DNA of 64,000 nucleotides from Affinibrenneria salicis. Its GTDB lineage: Bacteria; Pseudomonadota; Gammaproteobacteria; Enterobacterales; Enterobacteriaceae. Positions within the stretch are counted from its first letter, which is position 1; every line of letters starts with the position of its first letter. The stretch covers positions 248,001-312,000 of the forward strand of contig NZ_VYKJ01000001.1 of NCBI RefSeq assembly GCF_008710095.1, read 5' to 3'. Positions 46,199-62,183 of this stretch are shown here, one piece after another. A program made the translations under genes and the position numbers. The notes under the pieces were generated by a model. It worked only from the letters and a program-made list of their open reading frames with translations. It did not search any database and was not told the origin of the DNA.

Positions 46199-46440
46199 CA
46201 GATTCCGCCGCCTAAAATTCCCGATAATACAGGCGCGCTGCCGGTTGACGCCGCGCGCGCCGGATCGCGCAGTCTGTCCTGATTCAATCCCGATGTTGTT
46301 TTCATGTCCACGTCCACTGGCTGTTTTTTCCAACCATACGCGGCCAGTATGACTGTCGTGTGTCAACGGCGGAGCAGATATAAGGAGAGCGGGCGCCGTA
46401 AGAAAAAGAGAATTAGCGCGCCCGTTGAGCCCGTAGCGAA

Positions 46441-46923
46441 TTAACGGCGTTCGAGGATTTCAAAGCAGTAGCTGTGACTATTGTTTTCGTCGGCGTCATG
46501 GAATTCGCTGAACGTCATCTGCCATTCGTCCGGCTCATAGTCCGGGAAATGGGTATCGCCCTCGACTTCCGCATCGATATGGGTCAAATAGAGCCGCTGC
46601 GCCTGCGGCAACAGCTGTTTATAGACATTGCCTCCGCCGATCACCATCACTTCCTCGACCTCGCCCGCGGCGCTTAACGCCTGCTCCAGTGAGGTTACCC
46701 ATGTCACGCGCGGGTCGTCGCCCGGGCGGCGGCTCAGAACAATATTGAGCCGGCCGGGCAGCGGCTGCCCGATGGACTCGAACGTGTTACGCCCCATAAT
46801 GATGGGCTTTTTGAGGGTGTTGCGCTTAAACCACGCCAAATCGGCCGGCAAATGCCACGGCATGGCGTTTTCCATACCGATTACGCGATCTACTGCCAGT
46901 GCGGCAATCAAACTAATAACCAT
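46441..46923 (-). CDS. folA: Dihydrofolate reductase
   Basis: 160 residues (E. coli 159). Reduces dihydrofolate with NADPH; target of trimethoprim. [40 protein letters not shown] (with the catalytic acidic residue in LPADL), [19 protein letters not shown] and the [15 protein letters not shown] site are all present. Convergent with apaH as in E. coli. Confidence 0.97.
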   Translation of the reverse strand: MVISLIAALAVDRVIGMENAMPWHLPADLAWFKRNTLKKPIIMGRNTFESIGQPLPGRLNIVLSRRPGDDPRVTWVTSLEQALSAAGEVEEVMVIGGGNVYKQLLPQAQRLYLTHIDAEVEGDTHFPDYEPDEWQMTFSEFHDADENNSHSYCFEILERR

Positions 46924-47029
46924 GGTAAAACCCTACAGGCGATAAAATTGGTGCCACTATACGGAAAGGCCGCGCACTCGTCGATAACGTTACCCGGCGC
47001 GGCGAATAATATAAGAGTGCTCCGACCGG

Positions 47030-47515
47030 CTACACCCCGGGCCGCTTGCGGTACAGCCAAATCCCCGGCAGCGACAGCCCGATGGAAAGCGCGCCGACGA
47101 TAAAACTGGCTTTGAGAAAATGAGTGATCAGCGTCTGCATCAGCGCCTCGCTATAACCCTGATGAGACAGCTGCACAACGGAAATCATCGCCGTATAGGC
47201 CGAAATCCCCGGAAACATCGGGATCACCGCCGCCACCGTAAACACCTTCGGGTGCGCCAGCAGCCAGCGCGACCAGCGGATGCCGATGATGCCGATCATG
47301 ATCGAGGCCAGGAACGAGGCCCATTCGATATGCAAGCCAAAATGGATCAGCAGAAAACGCGCGCCGTGTCCCAGCGCGCCGAGCAGCGCGCAGTAGTGCA
47401 GCGCGCGCACCGGCACATTAAACACCATGGCGAAACCAAGCGCGGGAACCGCCGCCAGCGCCATATCCTGAATTAATGCCCACATCAACGCTAAGACCAT
47501 CCGTGCAACCCCCAT
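47030..47515 (-). CDS. yjjB: ThrE-type exporter small subunit YjjB
   Basis: About 161 residues with four hydrophobic segments; contains [40 protein letters not shown] and [18 protein letters not shown], very close to E. coli YjjB. With YjjP it forms a split threonine/serine-exporter-type transporter, reported to export succinate in E. coli. The gene overlaps yjjP by 25 nt. The start may be a later ATG. Confidence 0.93.
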   Translation of the reverse strand: MGVARMVLALMWALIQDMALAAVPALGFAMVFNVPVRALHYCALLGALGHGARFLLIHFGLHIEWASFLASIMIGIIGIRWSRWLLAHPKVFTVAAVIPMFPGISAYTAMISVVQLSHQGYSEALMQTLITHFLKASFIVGALSIGLSLPGIWLYRKRPGV

Positions 47516-48267
47516 AACGCCATCGCGGATACCACGCCGATACAGGTCGACAGCGTCAGCAGGCTGGCCATCGCCCAGCGCGCCAGCCCGGTATTCACAT
47601 GTCCCTTAAACATATCCGCGATCGCGTTGATCAGCGGAAAGCCCGGCACCAGCAGCAGCACGCTGGCCGCCATCGCCACCGTGGACGAATGCTGCAGCAC
47701 GGGCAGACGCATCAGCAGTCCGGATGCGGAGGTCGCGACGAAGGCGGTGATGCAGAAGTTAATCATCGGATTGAGATGCCGGGCGGTCAGGAGCTGGCGC
47801 ACATACATCGCCAGCCCGCTGGCGAGCAGCGCGACCAGAAAAGCATCCCAGCCGCCGCCGTTCAGCCGACTAAAACAGCCGCACGATAACCCGACGGTGG
47901 TGACCACCAGCCAGCGCGGATAGCGCAGCGGACGAATATGGCTGAAACGCTTTTCCACGTCGACCACGTCCAGCAGGCGATGCTCCGCCATAATCACCAC
48001 ATGCTGCACTTCCGTGACCACGTGCATATTGATACCGCGATCCACATTCTTACGCGTCGACGTCAGGCAATGTCCGTGCATAATGGTCGTCAACACAATC
48101 GCGTTGGCGGAGATGGAGCTTTCGACGCTGTCCACCCCGAGAGCGACGCCCAGCCGGGAAGACAGCTGTTCCACTACCGTACTTTCCGCGCCGTGCTGCA
48201 ACAGCAATAGCGCGCACTGAATACACAAGCGGGTAATTTCCCGCTGCGATGTTTCTGCATCGATCAT
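47491..48267 (-). CDS. yjjP: ThrE-type exporter large subunit YjjP
   Basis: 258 residues: N-terminal soluble part ([40 protein letters not shown]) followed by five hydrophobic helices. The partner YjjB overlaps and follows. In E. coli the pair lies elsewhere (near 99 min), so the location between folA and the dehydrogenase gene is a difference from E. coli. Confidence 0.93.
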   Translation of the reverse strand: MIDAETSQREITRLCIQCALLLLQHGAESTVVEQLSSRLGVALGVDSVESSISANAIVLTTIMHGHCLTSTRKNVDRGINMHVVTEVQHVVIMAEHRLLDVVDVEKRFSHIRPLRYPRWLVVTTVGLSCGCFSRLNGGGWDAFLVALLASGLAMYVRQLLTARHLNPMINFCITAFVATSASGLLMRLPVLQHSSTVAMAASVLLLVPGFPLINAIADMFKGHVNTGLARWAMASLLTLSTCIGVVSAMALWGLHGWS

Positions 48268-48672
48268 GTAAATTTACTGCCCCCAGCCCGAAAAAATATA
48301 CCCGGCGGATAGTACGCTGTCGGCAGGCGCCTGTATGCGAATCCCGCCTCACTATCATTGAGCGCAGCCAACGCGCCTGCTACCGGCAAGATGACGGATA
48401 TAACCATAAATAATGGAAGGACACTTGTTAACATATTGCCGGCAAATAACCAAGATGAGCAGAAAGAAATAAGTTTAGCGCCGTTATTATACGCCTTTCT
48501 TGCGCCGCCGGAGCGCCGATTATGGCGGGGCAGGATTGGTCCGACGACAAGGCCCGGGAAGGCTCCCGGGCCGGGAGGAAAGCCGCGCCATTTCCGCCGC
48601 TAAACGACTGCGGCGGAAGAGACCGACGCGGCAAAGACATGGCGAATTAGATTATCGCGGCCTCAGGAGCGG
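48268..48672. other. Intergenic region with a perfect GC hairpin
   Basis: 405 bp between the yjjP start and the dehydrogenase end. It contains GGCCCGGGA (48551-48559) pairing perfectly with TCCCGGGCC (48564-48572) around a 4-nt loop, a very stable hairpin without T-run, 100 bp past the dehydrogenase stop. No ORF here has coding character. Confidence 0.45.
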
Positions 48673-49596
48673 CTATAGCGTGCCGGTGCCGCCATCGGCG
48701 CACCACACCTGGCCTGAAGCGTAACTGCTCTCGGCCGACGCCAGGGTAACGTACAGCGGCGCGATCTCCACCGGTTGTCCCGGCCGTCCCATCGGCGAAC
48801 TGGCGGCGAATTGCTGCACCGCGTCCATCGGCTGACCGCCGCTCGACTGCAGCGGCGTCCAGTACGGCCCCGGCGCTACCGCATTGACCCGAATACCCTG
48901 GCCGGCCACCTGTTTAGCCAGCGCTTTGGTGAACGCCACGTTGCAGGCTTTCGTCTGGGCATAATCCAGCAAAATGGCGCTGGGATTAAAGGCCTGTACC
49001 GAGGAGCTGTTAATGATCGTCGCGCCGGGTTGCATGTGCGGCAACGCCGCCTTGCTGATCCAGAACGGCGCGTAAACGTTAGTGCGGAACGTGGCGTCGA
49101 ACGCCTCCGTCGTCAGTTCGGCGATCGACTCGGTAAACTGCTGGCGCCCGGCGTTATTGACCAGAATATCCAGTCCGCCCAGTTGTTTCACCGCCTCGCT
49201 CACCAGCTGCCGGCAAAACGCTTCCTCGCGAATATCGCCGGGGATCGCCACCGCGTTACGGCCCTCGGCGCGGATCAACGTCAGCACTTCCTGCGCATCG
49301 GACTCCTCTTCCGGCAGATAATTAATCGCCACGTCGGCGCCCTCCCGGGCATAGGCGATCGCCACCGCCCGGCCAATGCCGGAATCGCCGCCGGTGATCA
49401 ACGCCTTACGCCCGGTCAGCCGGCCGCTGCCCCGATAGCTTTGCTCGCCGTGATCCGGCAGCGGCTGCATCTTGCTGGCCAGCCCCGGCGGCGTCTGCGG
49501 CTGACTGACGAAGGGCGGCCGAGGATAAGCCTCCAGCGGATTTTTTCCATTCGACGCCGGCGTGCAAGACGGCCCTTTCTTTACCGTTGAACCCAT
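48673..49596 (-). CDS. Short-chain dehydrogenase, YghA-like
   Basis: 307 residues from the ATG at 49596, which has GGAGGTG before it; the frame is open to 49638. A proline-rich N-terminal arm (YPRPPFVSQPQTPPGLASKM) precedes the Rossmann fold with KALITGGDSGIGRAVAIAYA (NAD(P) site), NNAG, catalytic SSSVQ, and YAQTK (Tyr-x-x-x-Lys). Closest in layout to E. coli YghA and Bacillus general stress protein 39. Substrate unknown. The C-terminal end GQVWCADGGTGTL is typical of the family. Confidence 0.9.
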   Translation of the reverse strand: MGSTVKKGPSCTPASNGKNPLEAYPRPPFVSQPQTPPGLASKMQPLPDHGEQSYRGSGRLTGRKALITGGDSGIGRAVAIAYAREGADVAINYLPEEESDAQEVLTLIRAEGRNAVAIPGDIREEAFCRQLVSEAVKQLGGLDILVNNAGRQQFTESIAELTTEAFDATFRTNVYAPFWISKAALPHMQPGATIINSSSVQAFNPSAILLDYAQTKACNVAFTKALAKQVAGQGIRVNAVAPGPYWTPLQSSGGQPMDAVQQFAASSPMGRPGQPVEIAPLYVTLASAESSYASGQVWCADGGTGTL

Positions 49597-49818
49597 ACTC
49601 ACCTCCAGAAAAATGAATGTTGAACGGATGAAAATCATTCATCCGCCGAGCGGTAATCAGTAAGGTAAGCGTAGACGCCGGAGCAGTTTTTTTCAGGCTA
49701 ATTGGTTTTTTATGCTGGAATAAAGAGGGTTTTATCGATGAATAATCCAGATAAACGCGAGCCGCTCAGCAGTATTCGCTGAACGGCTCGTGGGGTGACG
49801 CCAGTGGTTTACCGAGGG

Positions 49819-53043
<3,225 letters not shown>

Positions 53044-53057
53044 GGTTCTGCTCCTGA

Positions 53058-54206
53058 TTATTTACGGTTAGCACGGTAAGTCTGAATCAGTTCGATAAAG
53101 TGATCGAACAACGGCGCCGCGTCGTGCGGGCCGGGACTGGCCTCCGGGTGGCCCTGGAAGCTGAAGGCGGGTTTATCGGTGCGGTGGATGCCCTGCAGCG
53201 AGCCATCGAACAGAGACTTGTGCGTAACGCGCAGCGTCGCGGGCAGCGTGCTCTCATCCACGGCGAAACCGTGGTTCTGGGCGGTGATCATCACGCGGCC
53301 GGCATCCAGATCGCGTACCGGATGGTTGCCGCCGTGGTGGCCGAATTTCATTTTGATCGTTTTCGCGCCGCTGGCCAGACCCAGCAACTGATGCCCCAGA
53401 CAGATGCCAAACACCGGAATATCGGTTTCCAGCAGCGTCTGAATCGCTTTGATGGCATAGTCGCACGGTTGCGGGTCGCCGGGGCCGTTGGACAGGAAGA
53501 CGCCGTCCGGGTTCAGCGCCAGCACGTCTTCAGCGCTCGTCTGCGCCGGAACCACCGTCAGTCGGCAGCCGCGGTCGACCAGCATGCGCAGAATATTGCG
53601 TTTCGCGCCGTAGTCGTAGGCGACGACGTGGTACGGCAGCTCGCTTTCCTGCTTCGGCGCCGGCAAATCGCCGCTCAGCGTCCAGCTGCCCTGCAGCCAG
53701 CTATAGCGCTCGGCGGTGCTCACCTCTTTCGCCAGATCCATCCCCTTCAGGCCCGGAAAGGCTTTGGCCTTTTCCAGCGCCTGCGCGGCGTCCGGCGCGT
53801 CGCCGGCGATAATGCAGCCGTTTTGCGCGCCCTTCTCGCGCAGCAGACGCGTCAGCTTGCGGGTATCGATATCGGCAATGGCGACAATATTGTTGCGTTT
53901 AAGGTAGTCGGACAGGCCCTCTTCGCTGCGATAGTTGCTGGCGATCGGCGGAAGGTCGCGAATAACCAGACCCTGAGCCTGTATGGCGGAAGATTCTTCA
54001 TCGCTGGCGTTGGTGCCGACATTACCGATATGGGGATAAGTGAGAGTGACAATCTGGCGGGAATAGGATGGATCAGTAAGGATTTCTTGATAACCGGTTA
54101 TTGACGTATTGAAGACCACTTCCCCCACTGCCGTTCCCTCTGCCCCGATGGCCCGACCGTGAAACTGGGTTCCGTCTTCCAGAACCAATAGCGCTGACTT
54201 AATCAA
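53058..54206 (-). CDS. carA: Carbamoyl phosphate synthetase small (glutaminase) subunit
   Basis: 382 residues from a TTG start at 54206, matching E. coli carA, which also starts with UUG. The longer frame to 54233 runs through the ribosome site. Class I amidotransferase with nucleophile Cys in [15 protein letters not shown] and the His/Glu pair in [19 protein letters not shown] is placed 7 nt before the TTG. An ATG-TTT-TGA mini-frame lies between the GGAGG and the TTG. Confidence 0.97.
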   Translation of the reverse strand: MIKSALLVLEDGTQFHGRAIGAEGTAVGEVVFNTSITGYQEILTDPSYSRQIVTLTYPHIGNVGTNASDEESSAIQAQGLVIRDLPPIASNYRSEEGLSDYLKRNNIVAIADIDTRKLTRLLREKGAQNGCIIAGDAPDAAQALEKAKAFPGLKGMDLAKEVSTAERYSWLQGSWTLSGDLPAPKQESELPYHVVAYDYGAKRNILRMLVDRGCRLTVVPAQTSAEDVLALNPDGVFLSNGPGDPQPCDYAIKAIQTLLETDIPVFGICLGHQLLGLASGAKTIKMKFGHHGGNHPVRDLDAGRVMITAQNHGFAVDESTLPATLRVTHKSLFDGSLQGIHRTDKPAFSFQGHPEASPGPHDAAPLFDHFIELIQTYRANRK

Positions 54207-54216
54207 AACATCCTCC

Positions 54217-54255
54217 AGGGAATAATAAATCATATTATTTGCATATTAATTCAGA
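54217..54255 (-). promoter_or_regulatory. ArgR operator (two ARG boxes) at the carAB proximal promoter
   Basis: On the minus strand CTGAATTAATATGCAAAT (54254-54237) and ATGATTTATTATTCCC (54233-54218) are two ARG-box-like palindromes about 3 bp apart, directly before the ribosome site. In E. coli paired ARG boxes in this place let ArgR repress carAB promoter P2. The first box is a good match; the second is weaker. Confidence 0.65.
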
Positions 54256-54587
54256 TTGCAGCATCAAAATCAACGCAAAAATCACCGGCGCGGTAAATTT
54301 TTGGCAAATTGGGCGCATTTTAATGATGGCCAGTGATTTTGTCTACACCAGACGGAGTTTTTACTGTTCTTTTATGCCTCTGATAAAGAATCTTCGCTTA
54401 TTACAGCAAAAAGTCGCATCAACTTAGAGAAGAAAACGGTTGCAGGGCCGGGAAAATAATAAAAGAATATTATTTCAGCAATAGGCCCCGTCTTTCCCGC
54501 CTCAGTCGCCGTACAGGCATTAAATCCCACAAAAAATACGAAGAAAGGAAAAACCTGATAAAAACCGCCTCCATTAGCGGATAAATT

Positions 54588-54612
54588 AAAAAAATGGCGG
54601 AACATACCGCCA
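54588..54612 (-). terminator. Rho-independent terminator of dapB
   Basis: Read on the minus strand: TGGCGG (54612-54607), 6-nt loop, CCGCCA (54600-54595), then seven T residues (54594-54588). It begins 30 nt after the dapB stop. The remaining 54256-54587 carries the distal carAB promoter region; the 82-codon frame at 54372-54620 there is not credible. Confidence 0.85.
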
Positions 54613-54642
54613 TAAATCAATTTGTTACATTTTTATAAAATA

Positions 54643-55509
<867 letters not shown>

Positions 55510-55750
55510 TTAACGCACGCAGCGACGCATAACCCGAGGACCAATAACATGATGAGAAAATTATGACAGAAAGACGGTGGAAAAATCAGTAAAAACTCTC
55601 GCGTCGTCACGCCATTCCCGCGTCTGACGGGGAAACGAAAGGGATAACGGCGCCAGAACGCATAAACATGCACTTTGGGCGCCGCATCGGTCGGCGCAAC
55701 ACCCGGCGACGGAGAACACGACGCGCCCGGCGATGCCGCCTGAAGACGAG

Positions 55751-56701
55751 TTAATCGACCTGCCTGACCTCGACCCGCAGCTCTTTGGGCACTTCAAAAA
55801 CGATATTCTCTTCACGCCCTTCCAGTTCAAAAGCAACCTTGCCGCCGAGCGATTTCAGCCGATCGATCACCTGCCGCACCAGAATATCCGGCGCCGAGGC
55901 GCCGGCGGTGACGCCGACGCGCGTCACGCCGTTCACCCAGCTTTCCTGAATGTCCGTAGCGGCATCGATCAGATAAGCCGGCTTGCCGGCGCGCTGAGCC
56001 AGTTCAGCCAGCCGGTTGGAGTTTGACGAGTTTTTCGAGCCCACCACCAACACCACATCCGCGCTGTCGGCCAGATAGCGCACCGCTTCCTGGCGATTGG
56101 TGGTGGCGTAACAGATATCATCCTTGCGCGGCCCGACGATATTCGGGAAACGCGCGCGCAGCGCATCGATCACCGCATAGGTATCGTCAACCGACAGCGT
56201 CGTCTGCGTCATGAAGCACAGGTTATTTTCATTCTTGACCTGCAGCTGCCAGACATCTTCCGGCGCTTCGACCAGGTACATGCCGCCGGCCGGGTTGCTG
56301 TACTGCCCCATGGTGCCTTCCACCTCGGGGTGACCGGCATGGCCGATCAGGATCGCCTCGGTGCCTTTACGACTGGCGCGCGCCACTTCCATATGCACTT
56401 TAGTCACCAGCGGGCAGGTAGCGTCGAATACCGTCAGGTCGCGGCTTTTCGCCTCGGCCCGCACCGCCTGAGACACCCCGTGGGCGGAGAAAATCAGAAT
56501 CGAGCCATCCGGCACTTCGCCGATTTCCTCGATAAAAATCGCGCCCCGGTTGCGCAGCCCGTCTACGACATAGCGGTTGTGCACCACTTCGTGCCGGACA
56601 TAAATCGGCGTGCCGTAAATTTCCAGCGCGCGCTCGACAATGCTTATCGCCCGGTCGACGCCCGCACAAAACCCGCGCGGGTTAGCCAGCAAGATTTGCA
56701 T
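55751..56701 (-). CDS. ispH: 4-hydroxy-3-methylbut-2-enyl diphosphate reductase
   Basis: 316 residues from the ATG at 56701, as in E. coli (lytB). Last step of the MEP isoprenoid pathway, yielding IPP and DMAPP. The three cysteines holding the [4Fe-4S] cluster are in [24 protein letters not shown] and [12 protein letters not shown]. It overlaps fkpB by 20 nt; last gene of the ribF-ileS-lspA-fkpB-ispH string. The 286-bp gap to dapB holds a CGTCATTCCCGC-type palindrome near 55603 and no gene. Confidence 0.97.
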   Translation of the reverse strand: MQILLANPRGFCAGVDRAISIVERALEIYGTPIYVRHEVVHNRYVVDGLRNRGAIFIEEIGEVPDGSILIFSAHGVSQAVRAEAKSRDLTVFDATCPLVTKVHMEVARASRKGTEAILIGHAGHPEVEGTMGQYSNPAGGMYLVEAPEDVWQLQVKNENNLCFMTQTTLSVDDTYAVIDALRARFPNIVGPRKDDICYATTNRQEAVRYLADSADVVLVVGSKNSSNSNRLAELAQRAGKPAYLIDAATDIQESWVNGVTRVGVTAGASAPDILVRQVIDRLKSLGGKVAFELEGREENIVFEVPKELRVEVRQVD

Positions 56702-57152
56702 GTTGTTCCTCCTGCTGCGGATCAATATCCAGCACTTCCAGATTAAAGGTCACCGTCTGTCCGGCGAGCGGATGATTAAAATCCACCGTAACGGACTCTT
56801 GCTCCACCGCGCGGATAACGCCCGGCATTTCATGGCCGGCTGCGCCGCTGAACACCATGATGGTGCCGACATCCGGCACCCCGGTACGGGAAAAGTCGCG
56901 CCGTAAGAAAAACTGGATCAAATCCGGGTTCACCGGGCCGAAGGCCGCTTCCGGTTCGAGAGTAAACTGCCTGCGATCCCCACGACTCAGCCCCAGCAAC
57001 TGCCGCTCCAGCGCCGGCGACAGGCTACCGTCGCCGAGGCGAAACAGCACCGGTTTGCCGCGCTCTAGCGAGGACTCGGCGGTCGAACCGTCCGCCAGCG
57101 TCAGGGTAAAATGCACCAGAACGGCGCTGTCAGACTGTACCCTTTCCGACAT
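56682..57152 (-). CDS. fkpB: FKBP-type peptidyl-prolyl isomerase, SlpA type
   Basis: 156 residues (E. coli 149). FKBP with inserted flap: [60 protein letters not shown] and [20 protein letters not shown]. It acts as a cytoplasmic chaperone and prolyl isomerase. Three nt after lspA. Confidence 0.96.
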   Translation of the reverse strand: MSERVQSDSAVLVHFTLTLADGSTAESSLERGKPVLFRLGDGSLSPALERQLLGLSRGDRRQFTLEPEAAFGPVNPDLIQFFLRRDFSRTGVPDVGTIMVFSGAAGHEMPGVIRAVEQESVTVDFNHPLAGQTVTFNLEVLDIDPQQEEQHANLAG

Positions 57153-57155
57153 GGT

Positions 57156-57665
57156 TTACCCTTTCTGTTGCGAGCCGGCCGACGCTGAAGGCGTTAAAAA
57201 GCCTTCCAGCACCACCAGCGCCGCGCCAATACAGATCGCGCTGTCGGCCAGGTTGAAGGTGGCGAAATGCCAGTCCCCGACGTAGAAGTCGATGAAATCA
57301 ACCACAAAACCGTGCCACAGGCGATCGAACAGGTTACCCAGCGCGCCGCCGATAATCAGCGCATAAGCGATATTATTCAGCTTTTGCTGCGCCCGGCTGC
57401 GAAACATCATCACCAGCAGCGCGATCACGATAGCCACGGCGATACCGGCGAAGAACCAGCGCTGCCAGCCGCCGTGATCGGCCAGGAAGCTGAAGGCGGC
57501 GCCGTAGTTGCGCGCATAGTGCAGATTCAGAAAAGGCGCCAGCGGCCGGGTTTCGCCCAGCTGCAGGTGGCTCAGGATCCCCAGTTTACTGCCAAGATCG
57601 GCCAGCACCACCACCAGCGCTAGCCACAGCCAGCGCAATCCGCTCGAACAGATCGATTTACTCAT
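57156..57665 (-). CDS. lspA: Lipoprotein signal peptidase
   Basis: 169 residues with four membrane segments. Cleaves prolipoprotein signal peptides before the lipidated Cys in the inner membrane. Catalytic aspartates in [14 protein letters not shown] and [14 protein letters not shown] are present, as is [14 protein letters not shown] at the first helix. It shares one base with the ileS stop. Confidence 0.97.
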   Translation of the reverse strand: MSKSICSSGLRWLWLALVVVLADLGSKLGILSHLQLGETRPLAPFLNLHYARNYGAAFSFLADHGGWQRWFFAGIAVAIVIALLVMMFRSRAQQKLNNIAYALIIGGALGNLFDRLWHGFVVDFIDFYVGDWHFATFNLADSAICIGAALVVLEGFLTPSASAGSQQKG

Positions 57666-60493
57666 CAGACAAACTTACGCTCTTCACCGCGTCCGCCGAC
57701 GTTCGTCGCGCAGCGGCCGCAGACTTCAGGATGACTGGTGTCCGTACCAATATCGGTTTCATAATGCCAGCAGCGCGGGCACTTGTGCCCTTCCGCCTTG
57801 CTTAAGGCAATTTTCAAACCGGCAAGTTCACTTTGCTGTGCGTCGTCGCCCGCCGCGGCATACGCCGCCACCACGGCTTTCGACGTCAGCAACGCGAAAT
57901 GCAGTTCCGGCTGCAGGCTGCGCAGTTTGCCGGCCAGCGCGTCGTCGGCATACAGCGTGACCGCCGCTTCCAGCGAGCCGCCGATACGCTTGTCGTTACG
58001 CGCCTGCTCGATCACCCGGTTCACCTCGGCGCGCACTTTCAGCACCTCGGCCCAGAAGGCGTCGTTCATTGTTTCGCCGTCGTCCAGCCCGAACAGACCG
58101 TCATACCACTCTTCGGTAAACACATACTGCGCGCGCTCGCCCGGCAGATACGCCCAGATTTCGTCCGCGGTAAAGGAAAGGATCGGCGCCATCCAGCGCA
58201 CCAACGCCTCGGCGATATGGTACAGCGCGGTCTGGCAGCTGCGGCGCGCGATGCTGTCGCTCTTCGCGGTATACTGACGGTCCTTGATGATATCAAGGTA
58301 GAACGACCCCATCTCGATCGAGCAGAACTGCATCAGACGCTGCACCACGCGGTGGAAATCATAGCTGTCGTATGCCTGAACGATCTCTTCCTGCGCCGCC
58401 CGGGCGCAGCCGACCGCCCAGCGATCCAGCACCACCATCTCTTCCGGCTTCACCATATCGCGCTTCGGATCGAAACCGTTCAGGTTAGCCAACAGGAAGC
58501 GGGCGGTATTACGGATACGGCGATAGGCGTCGGCCGAACGCTTCAGAATCTCATCCGATACCGCAATCTCGCCGGAATAGTCGGTTGAACCGATCCACAG
58601 ACGCAGAATATCGGCGCCCAGTTTATTCATGACGTCCTGCGGGCTGACGGTATTGCCGATGGATTTGGACATTTTCCGTCCCTGGCCATCGACGGTAAAG
58701 CCGTGAGTCAGCACCTGGCGGTACGGCGCCTTGCCTTTGATCGCGGTGGAAATCATCAGCGAGGACATGAACCAGCCGCGATGCTGGTCGGAACCTTCCA
58801 GATACATATCGGCGGAATGGCCGCCGAACTCCGGACGCACATCCACCACCGAAGCATGAGTGGAACCGGAGTCGAACCAGACGTCCAGCGTATCCGGCAC
58901 TTTCACGTAGTCGGCCGCATCGGCGCCCAGGATATCGGCCGGATCCAGATCCCACCAGGCCTGAATGCCGTCCTGTTCGACGCGTTTCGCGACTTCTTCG
59001 ATCAGTTCGTGGGTACGCGGATGCAGCTCTTCCGTCTCTTTATGCACGAACAGCGACATCGGCACGCCCCAGGTGCGCTGACGGGAAATACACCAGTCAG
59101 GGCGGTTGGCGACCATCGATTCAATCCGCGCCTGGCCCCAGTCGGGGATCCACTGCACGCTTTTGATCTCCGCCAGCGACTGTTTGCGCAGCCCCTTTTG
59201 ATCCATGCTGACGAACCACTGCGGCGTAGCGCGAAAAATGATCGGCGATTTATGCCGCCAGCAGCACGGATAGCTGTGCAGCAGCTTTTCCACATGCAGC
59301 AACGCGCCGCTGGCACGCAGCATCTCGACAATTTTGTCGTTCGCCTTGAAGACGAACAGACCGTCCAGATCCGGATGCGTGCCGGACAGATAGCAACCGT
59401 TCGGGCCGACCGGGTTGGCGATCTCCAGACCGTATTGTTGACTGATCACATAGTCGTCCGGACCGTGGCCGCCGGCGGTATGCACCGCGCCGGTACCGGC
59501 ATCGAGCGTAACGTGTTCGCCCAGAATCGCCGGCACGTCGAAATCCAGCAGCGGATGACGGAAGCGCAGCAGTTCCAGATCGCGCCCTTTCAACCGATTG
59601 TCGCTCAGCGCGCTAACACGGGCATCGCCGGCGATGCGCTGCGCCACCGACTCCGCCAGGCTATCGGCGACGATGATGTTTCTGCCGTCCACCTTAATCA
59701 GGACGTAATCAAACTCCGCATTCAGCGCAATCGCCCGGTTGGCCGGCAGGGTCCACGGCGTGGTGGTCCAGATAACCAACGCCACGTCTCCGTCAACCGC
59801 GTCCGGCGCTAAACCGAACTTCGCCAGCACGGCGGCGCGATCGACCGCGTTAAACGCCACGTCGATCGCCGGAGAGGTCTTGTCGTAATATTCAACTTCC
59901 GCCTCGGCCAGCGCCGAGCGACAGTCTACGCACCAGTGAACCGGTTTGGCGCCCTTCAACAGGTGGCCGTTATCGATGATTTTGCCCAGCGCCCGGATGA
60001 TATTGGCTTCGGTGTTGAAATCCATCGTCAGATAGGGGCGATCCCAGTCGCCCAGCACTCCCAGACGGATGAAATCCTTTTTCTGCCCGGCGACCTGTTC
60101 CGCCGCATATTTGCGGCACTCGGCGCGAAATTCGGCGGCGCTGACCTTCTCGCCCGGTTTCCCCACCAGCTGTTCGACTTTCAGCTCGATCGGCAAACCG
60201 TGGCAGTCCCAGCCCGGCACATAAGGCGAATCATAGCCGGCCAGCGTTTTGGACTTAACAATAATATCTTTGAGAATTTTGTTAACCGAGTGACCAATGT
60301 GAATGTTGCCGTTCGCATACGGAGGGCCGTCGTGCAGGATAAAGGTTTTTTTACCTTTCTTAGCGTTACGGATAATCCCGTACAGATCCTGTTCATACCA
60401 GCGTTTCAGCATGTCGGGTTCGCGCCTGGCGAGATCGCCACGCATCGGGAACCCTGTTTCCGGCAAATTCAGGGTAGTCTTATAGTCACTCAT
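57665..60493 (-). CDS. ileS: Isoleucyl-tRNA synthetase
   Basis: 942 residues (E. coli 938). Charges tRNA-Ile and edits valine. HIGH motif in [19 protein letters not shown] motif in [14 protein letters not shown], and the CP1 editing domain with [16 protein letters not shown]. The C-terminal zinc site is [13 protein letters not shown] ... CGRCATN. Followed directly by lspA. Confidence 0.98.
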   Translation of the reverse strand: MSDYKTTLNLPETGFPMRGDLARREPDMLKRWYEQDLYGIIRNAKKGKKTFILHDGPPYANGNIHIGHSVNKILKDIIVKSKTLAGYDSPYVPGWDCHGLPIELKVEQLVGKPGEKVSAAEFRAECRKYAAEQVAGQKKDFIRLGVLGDWDRPYLTMDFNTEANIIRALGKIIDNGHLLKGAKPVHWCVDCRSALAEAEVEYYDKTSPAIDVAFNAVDRAAVLAKFGLAPDAVDGDVALVIWTTTPWTLPANRAIALNAEFDYVLIKVDGRNIIVADSLAESVAQRIAGDARVSALSDNRLKGRDLELLRFRHPLLDFDVPAILGEHVTLDAGTGAVHTAGGHGPDDYVISQQYGLEIANPVGPNGCYLSGTHPDLDGLFVFKANDKIVEMLRASGALLHVEKLLHSYPCCWRHKSPIIFRATPQWFVSMDQKGLRKQSLAEIKSVQWIPDWGQARIESMVANRPDWCISRQRTWGVPMSLFVHKETEELHPRTHELIEEVAKRVEQDGIQAWWDLDPADILGADAADYVKVPDTLDVWFDSGSTHASVVDVRPEFGGHSADMYLEGSDQHRGWFMSSLMISTAIKGKAPYRQVLTHGFTVDGQGRKMSKSIGNTVSPQDVMNKLGADILRLWIGSTDYSGEIAVSDEILKRSADAYRRIRNTARFLLANLNGFDPKRDMVKPEEMVVLDRWAVGCARAAQEEIVQAYDSYDFHRVVQRLMQFCSIEMGSFYLDIIKDRQYTAKSDSIARRSCQTALYHIAEALVRWMAPILSFTADEIWAYLPGERAQYVFTEEWYDGLFGLDDGETMNDAFWAEVLKVRAEVNRVIEQARNDKRIGGSLEAAVTLYADDALAGKLRSLQPELHFALLTSKAVVAAYAAAGDDAQQSELAGLKIALSKAEGHKCPRCWHYETDIGTDTSHPEVCGRCATNVGGRGEERKFV

Positions 60494-60528
60494 TAGATTC
60501 TCGATTTCGTTTTCGGCTAGAGAAGAAA

Positions 60529-61470
60529 TTAAACCGGTGTCTTTAACCCAAAAAACTCACGGGCCGTCACCACATCCAGGGCGATTTGCTGCTTCAGTGC
60601 GTCGAGCGAAGCAAACCGCTGTTCATTACGCAATTTTTTACGCAGTACGACTTCAATATGACGTCCATAAAGATCCATGGACACATCCAGTAAATGGACT
60701 TCAAGCTGCTGACGCCGATCGCCGTTCACGGTCGGACGAAAGCCGATATTAGCCACGCCGGCCAGCGGCTCCGCTCCGGCGCCATATACGCTGACCGCAT
60801 AGACGCCGTTCACGGGAGAGACCTGACGTTTCAGCGAAATATTCGCCGTCGGGAATCCGAGGGTTCTGCCCAGTTCGTTGCCGTGGATAACCCGCCCGGA
60901 GATGCGATAAGGATGGCCCAGCAGGCTTTCCGCCAGCAGCAGCTCATCGTGACTCAGCGCTTCCCGCACCGCCGTGCTGCTCACCCGTTTACCGGCATTG
61001 CAGAAAGAGTCGGTGCTGATCACGTCGAAGCCAGCCTGAAGGCCAGCTCCCTGTAATAACAGGAAATCGCCCTTGCGGCCAGCGCCAAAGCGGAAGTCAT
61101 CGCCCACCACCAGAAATTTCACGCCCAGCTTTTCCACCAGCAAATCATCGACGAAGGTCCGCGCGCTATTGGCGGCGAAATGGCGATCGAATCTCACGCA
61201 CAGCAGGTAATCCACCCCGGCCTGCGCCAGGTAGTCGACCTTGTCGCGCAGACGCGTCAGGCGGGCCGGCGCGCCGTCAATCGCAAACAGTTCCTGCGGC
61301 TGAGGTTCAAAAATCATCACCATCACCGGCAGCCGGCGCTGGCGACCCTCCTGTTTTAGCCGCTCAAGCAGCATTTGATGCCCGCGATGAACGCCGTCGA
61401 AATTACCAATAGTGAGCACACAGCCATAATGGCGTGCCCGAAGATTGTGTATACCGCGAATTAGCTCCAT
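60529..61470 (-). CDS. ribF: Bifunctional riboflavin kinase/FAD synthetase
   Basis: 313 residues (E. coli 313). N-terminal FAD synthetase with [20 protein letters not shown] and [25 protein letters not shown]; the C-terminal flavokinase has [20 protein letters not shown] and YAVSVYGAG. Makes FMN and FAD. 35 nt before ileS; first gene of this string. Divergent from rpsT. Confidence 0.97.
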   Translation of the reverse strand: MELIRGIHNLRARHYGCVLTIGNFDGVHRGHQMLLERLKQEGRQRRLPVMVMIFEPQPQELFAIDGAPARLTRLRDKVDYLAQAGVDYLLCVRFDRHFAANSARTFVDDLLVEKLGVKFLVVGDDFRFGAGRKGDFLLLQGAGLQAGFDVISTDSFCNAGKRVSSTAVREALSHDELLLAESLLGHPYRISGRVIHGNELGRTLGFPTANISLKRQVSPVNGVYAVSVYGAGAEPLAGVANIGFRPTVNGDRRQQLEVHLLDVSMDLYGRHIEVVLRKKLRNEQRFASLDALKQQIALDVVTAREFFGLKTPV

Positions 61471-61831
61471 AGCTGGCTCAAAACAGTGGAAATCGGCGGA
61501 TTATACCTTGTACAGCGTGTAAGGTTAACCTTCGATTGTTGCCTTTTACCCGCGCCGGCGAGATAATCCGCTGCGCCGGCGCGACTTTTGCCGCGTCAGG
61601 CGCCCGGCGTCTCTGATGCCGGCCCGGCGACGCCGGCAAATACGAATTTTATCGCGCGAAAGGCTGTATTCCCCGCAATGAAGCTGTTAAAATCCTGCGC
61701 CATCACAACGTAACAAGCGTCGACGTACAAACGACGCTTATTTGCACAAATCCATTGACAAAAGAAGGCTAAAAGGGCATATTCCTCGGCCTTTGAATTG
61801 TCCTCGATAGAATATATTTGGGAGTTGGACC
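61471..61831 (+). promoter_or_regulatory. rpsT promoter and leader region
   Basis: 361 bp between divergent ribF and rpsT. A TAAAAT box at 61688-61693 within CTGTTAAAATCCTGCGCC looks like the rpsT promoter known in E. coli, giving a leader of about 140 nt. The GGGAG at 61820-61824 precedes the TTG start. No further gene is seen. Confidence 0.4.
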
Positions 61832-62095
61832 TTGGCTAATATCAAATCAGCTAAGAAACGCGCCGTACAGTCTGAGAAGCGCCGCAAGCATAACGCTAGC
61901 CGTCGCTCTATGATGCGTACTTTTATCAAGAAAGTATACGCGGCGATCGCTACTGGCGATAAAGAAGCAGCGCAGAAAGCCTTTAATGAAATGCAACCGA
62001 TTGTGGATCGCCAGGCAAGCAAAGGCCTGATCCACAAGAACAAAGCTGCACGTCATAAAGCTAATCTGGCTAAGCAGATCAGCGCTATTCAGTAA
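61832..62095 (+). CDS. rpsT: 30S ribosomal protein S20
   Basis: 87 residues, start codon TTG at 61832 as in E. coli, where the weak start is part of S20 autoregulation. Lysine/arginine-rich helical protein that binds 16S r[64 protein letters not shown] terminator follows directly. Confidence 0.97.
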   Translation: MANIKSAKKRAVQSEKRRKHNASRRSMMRTFIKKVYAAIATGDKEAAQKAFNEMQPIVDRQASKGLIHKNKAARHKANLAKQISAIQ

Positions 62096-62125
62096 GCACC
62101 GATCTTCGCTGCAGCGATTAAAAGA

Positions 62126-62147
62126 ACCGGCTCAGGCCGGTTTTTTT
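62126..62147 (+). terminator. Rho-independent terminator of rpsT
   Basis: Stem ACCGGC (62126-62131), loop TCAG, stem GCCGGT (62136-62141), then a run of T to 62147. It lies 30 nt after the rpsT stop. Confidence 0.9.
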
Positions 62148-62183
62148 GTGTCTGGCATTCGTCAGGCCGGGTGTACGCGGGCA

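Noticed and set aside
46108..46317. 69-codon minus-strand frame after folA
   Set aside because: Overlaps the end of apaH and two hairpins; no ribosome site or known family. Not enough to call a gene.
54372..54620. 82-codon minus-strand frame between carA and dapB
   Set aside because: Its start codons lie in the dapB terminator and its composition (Phe-rich) reflects AT-rich intergenic DNA.
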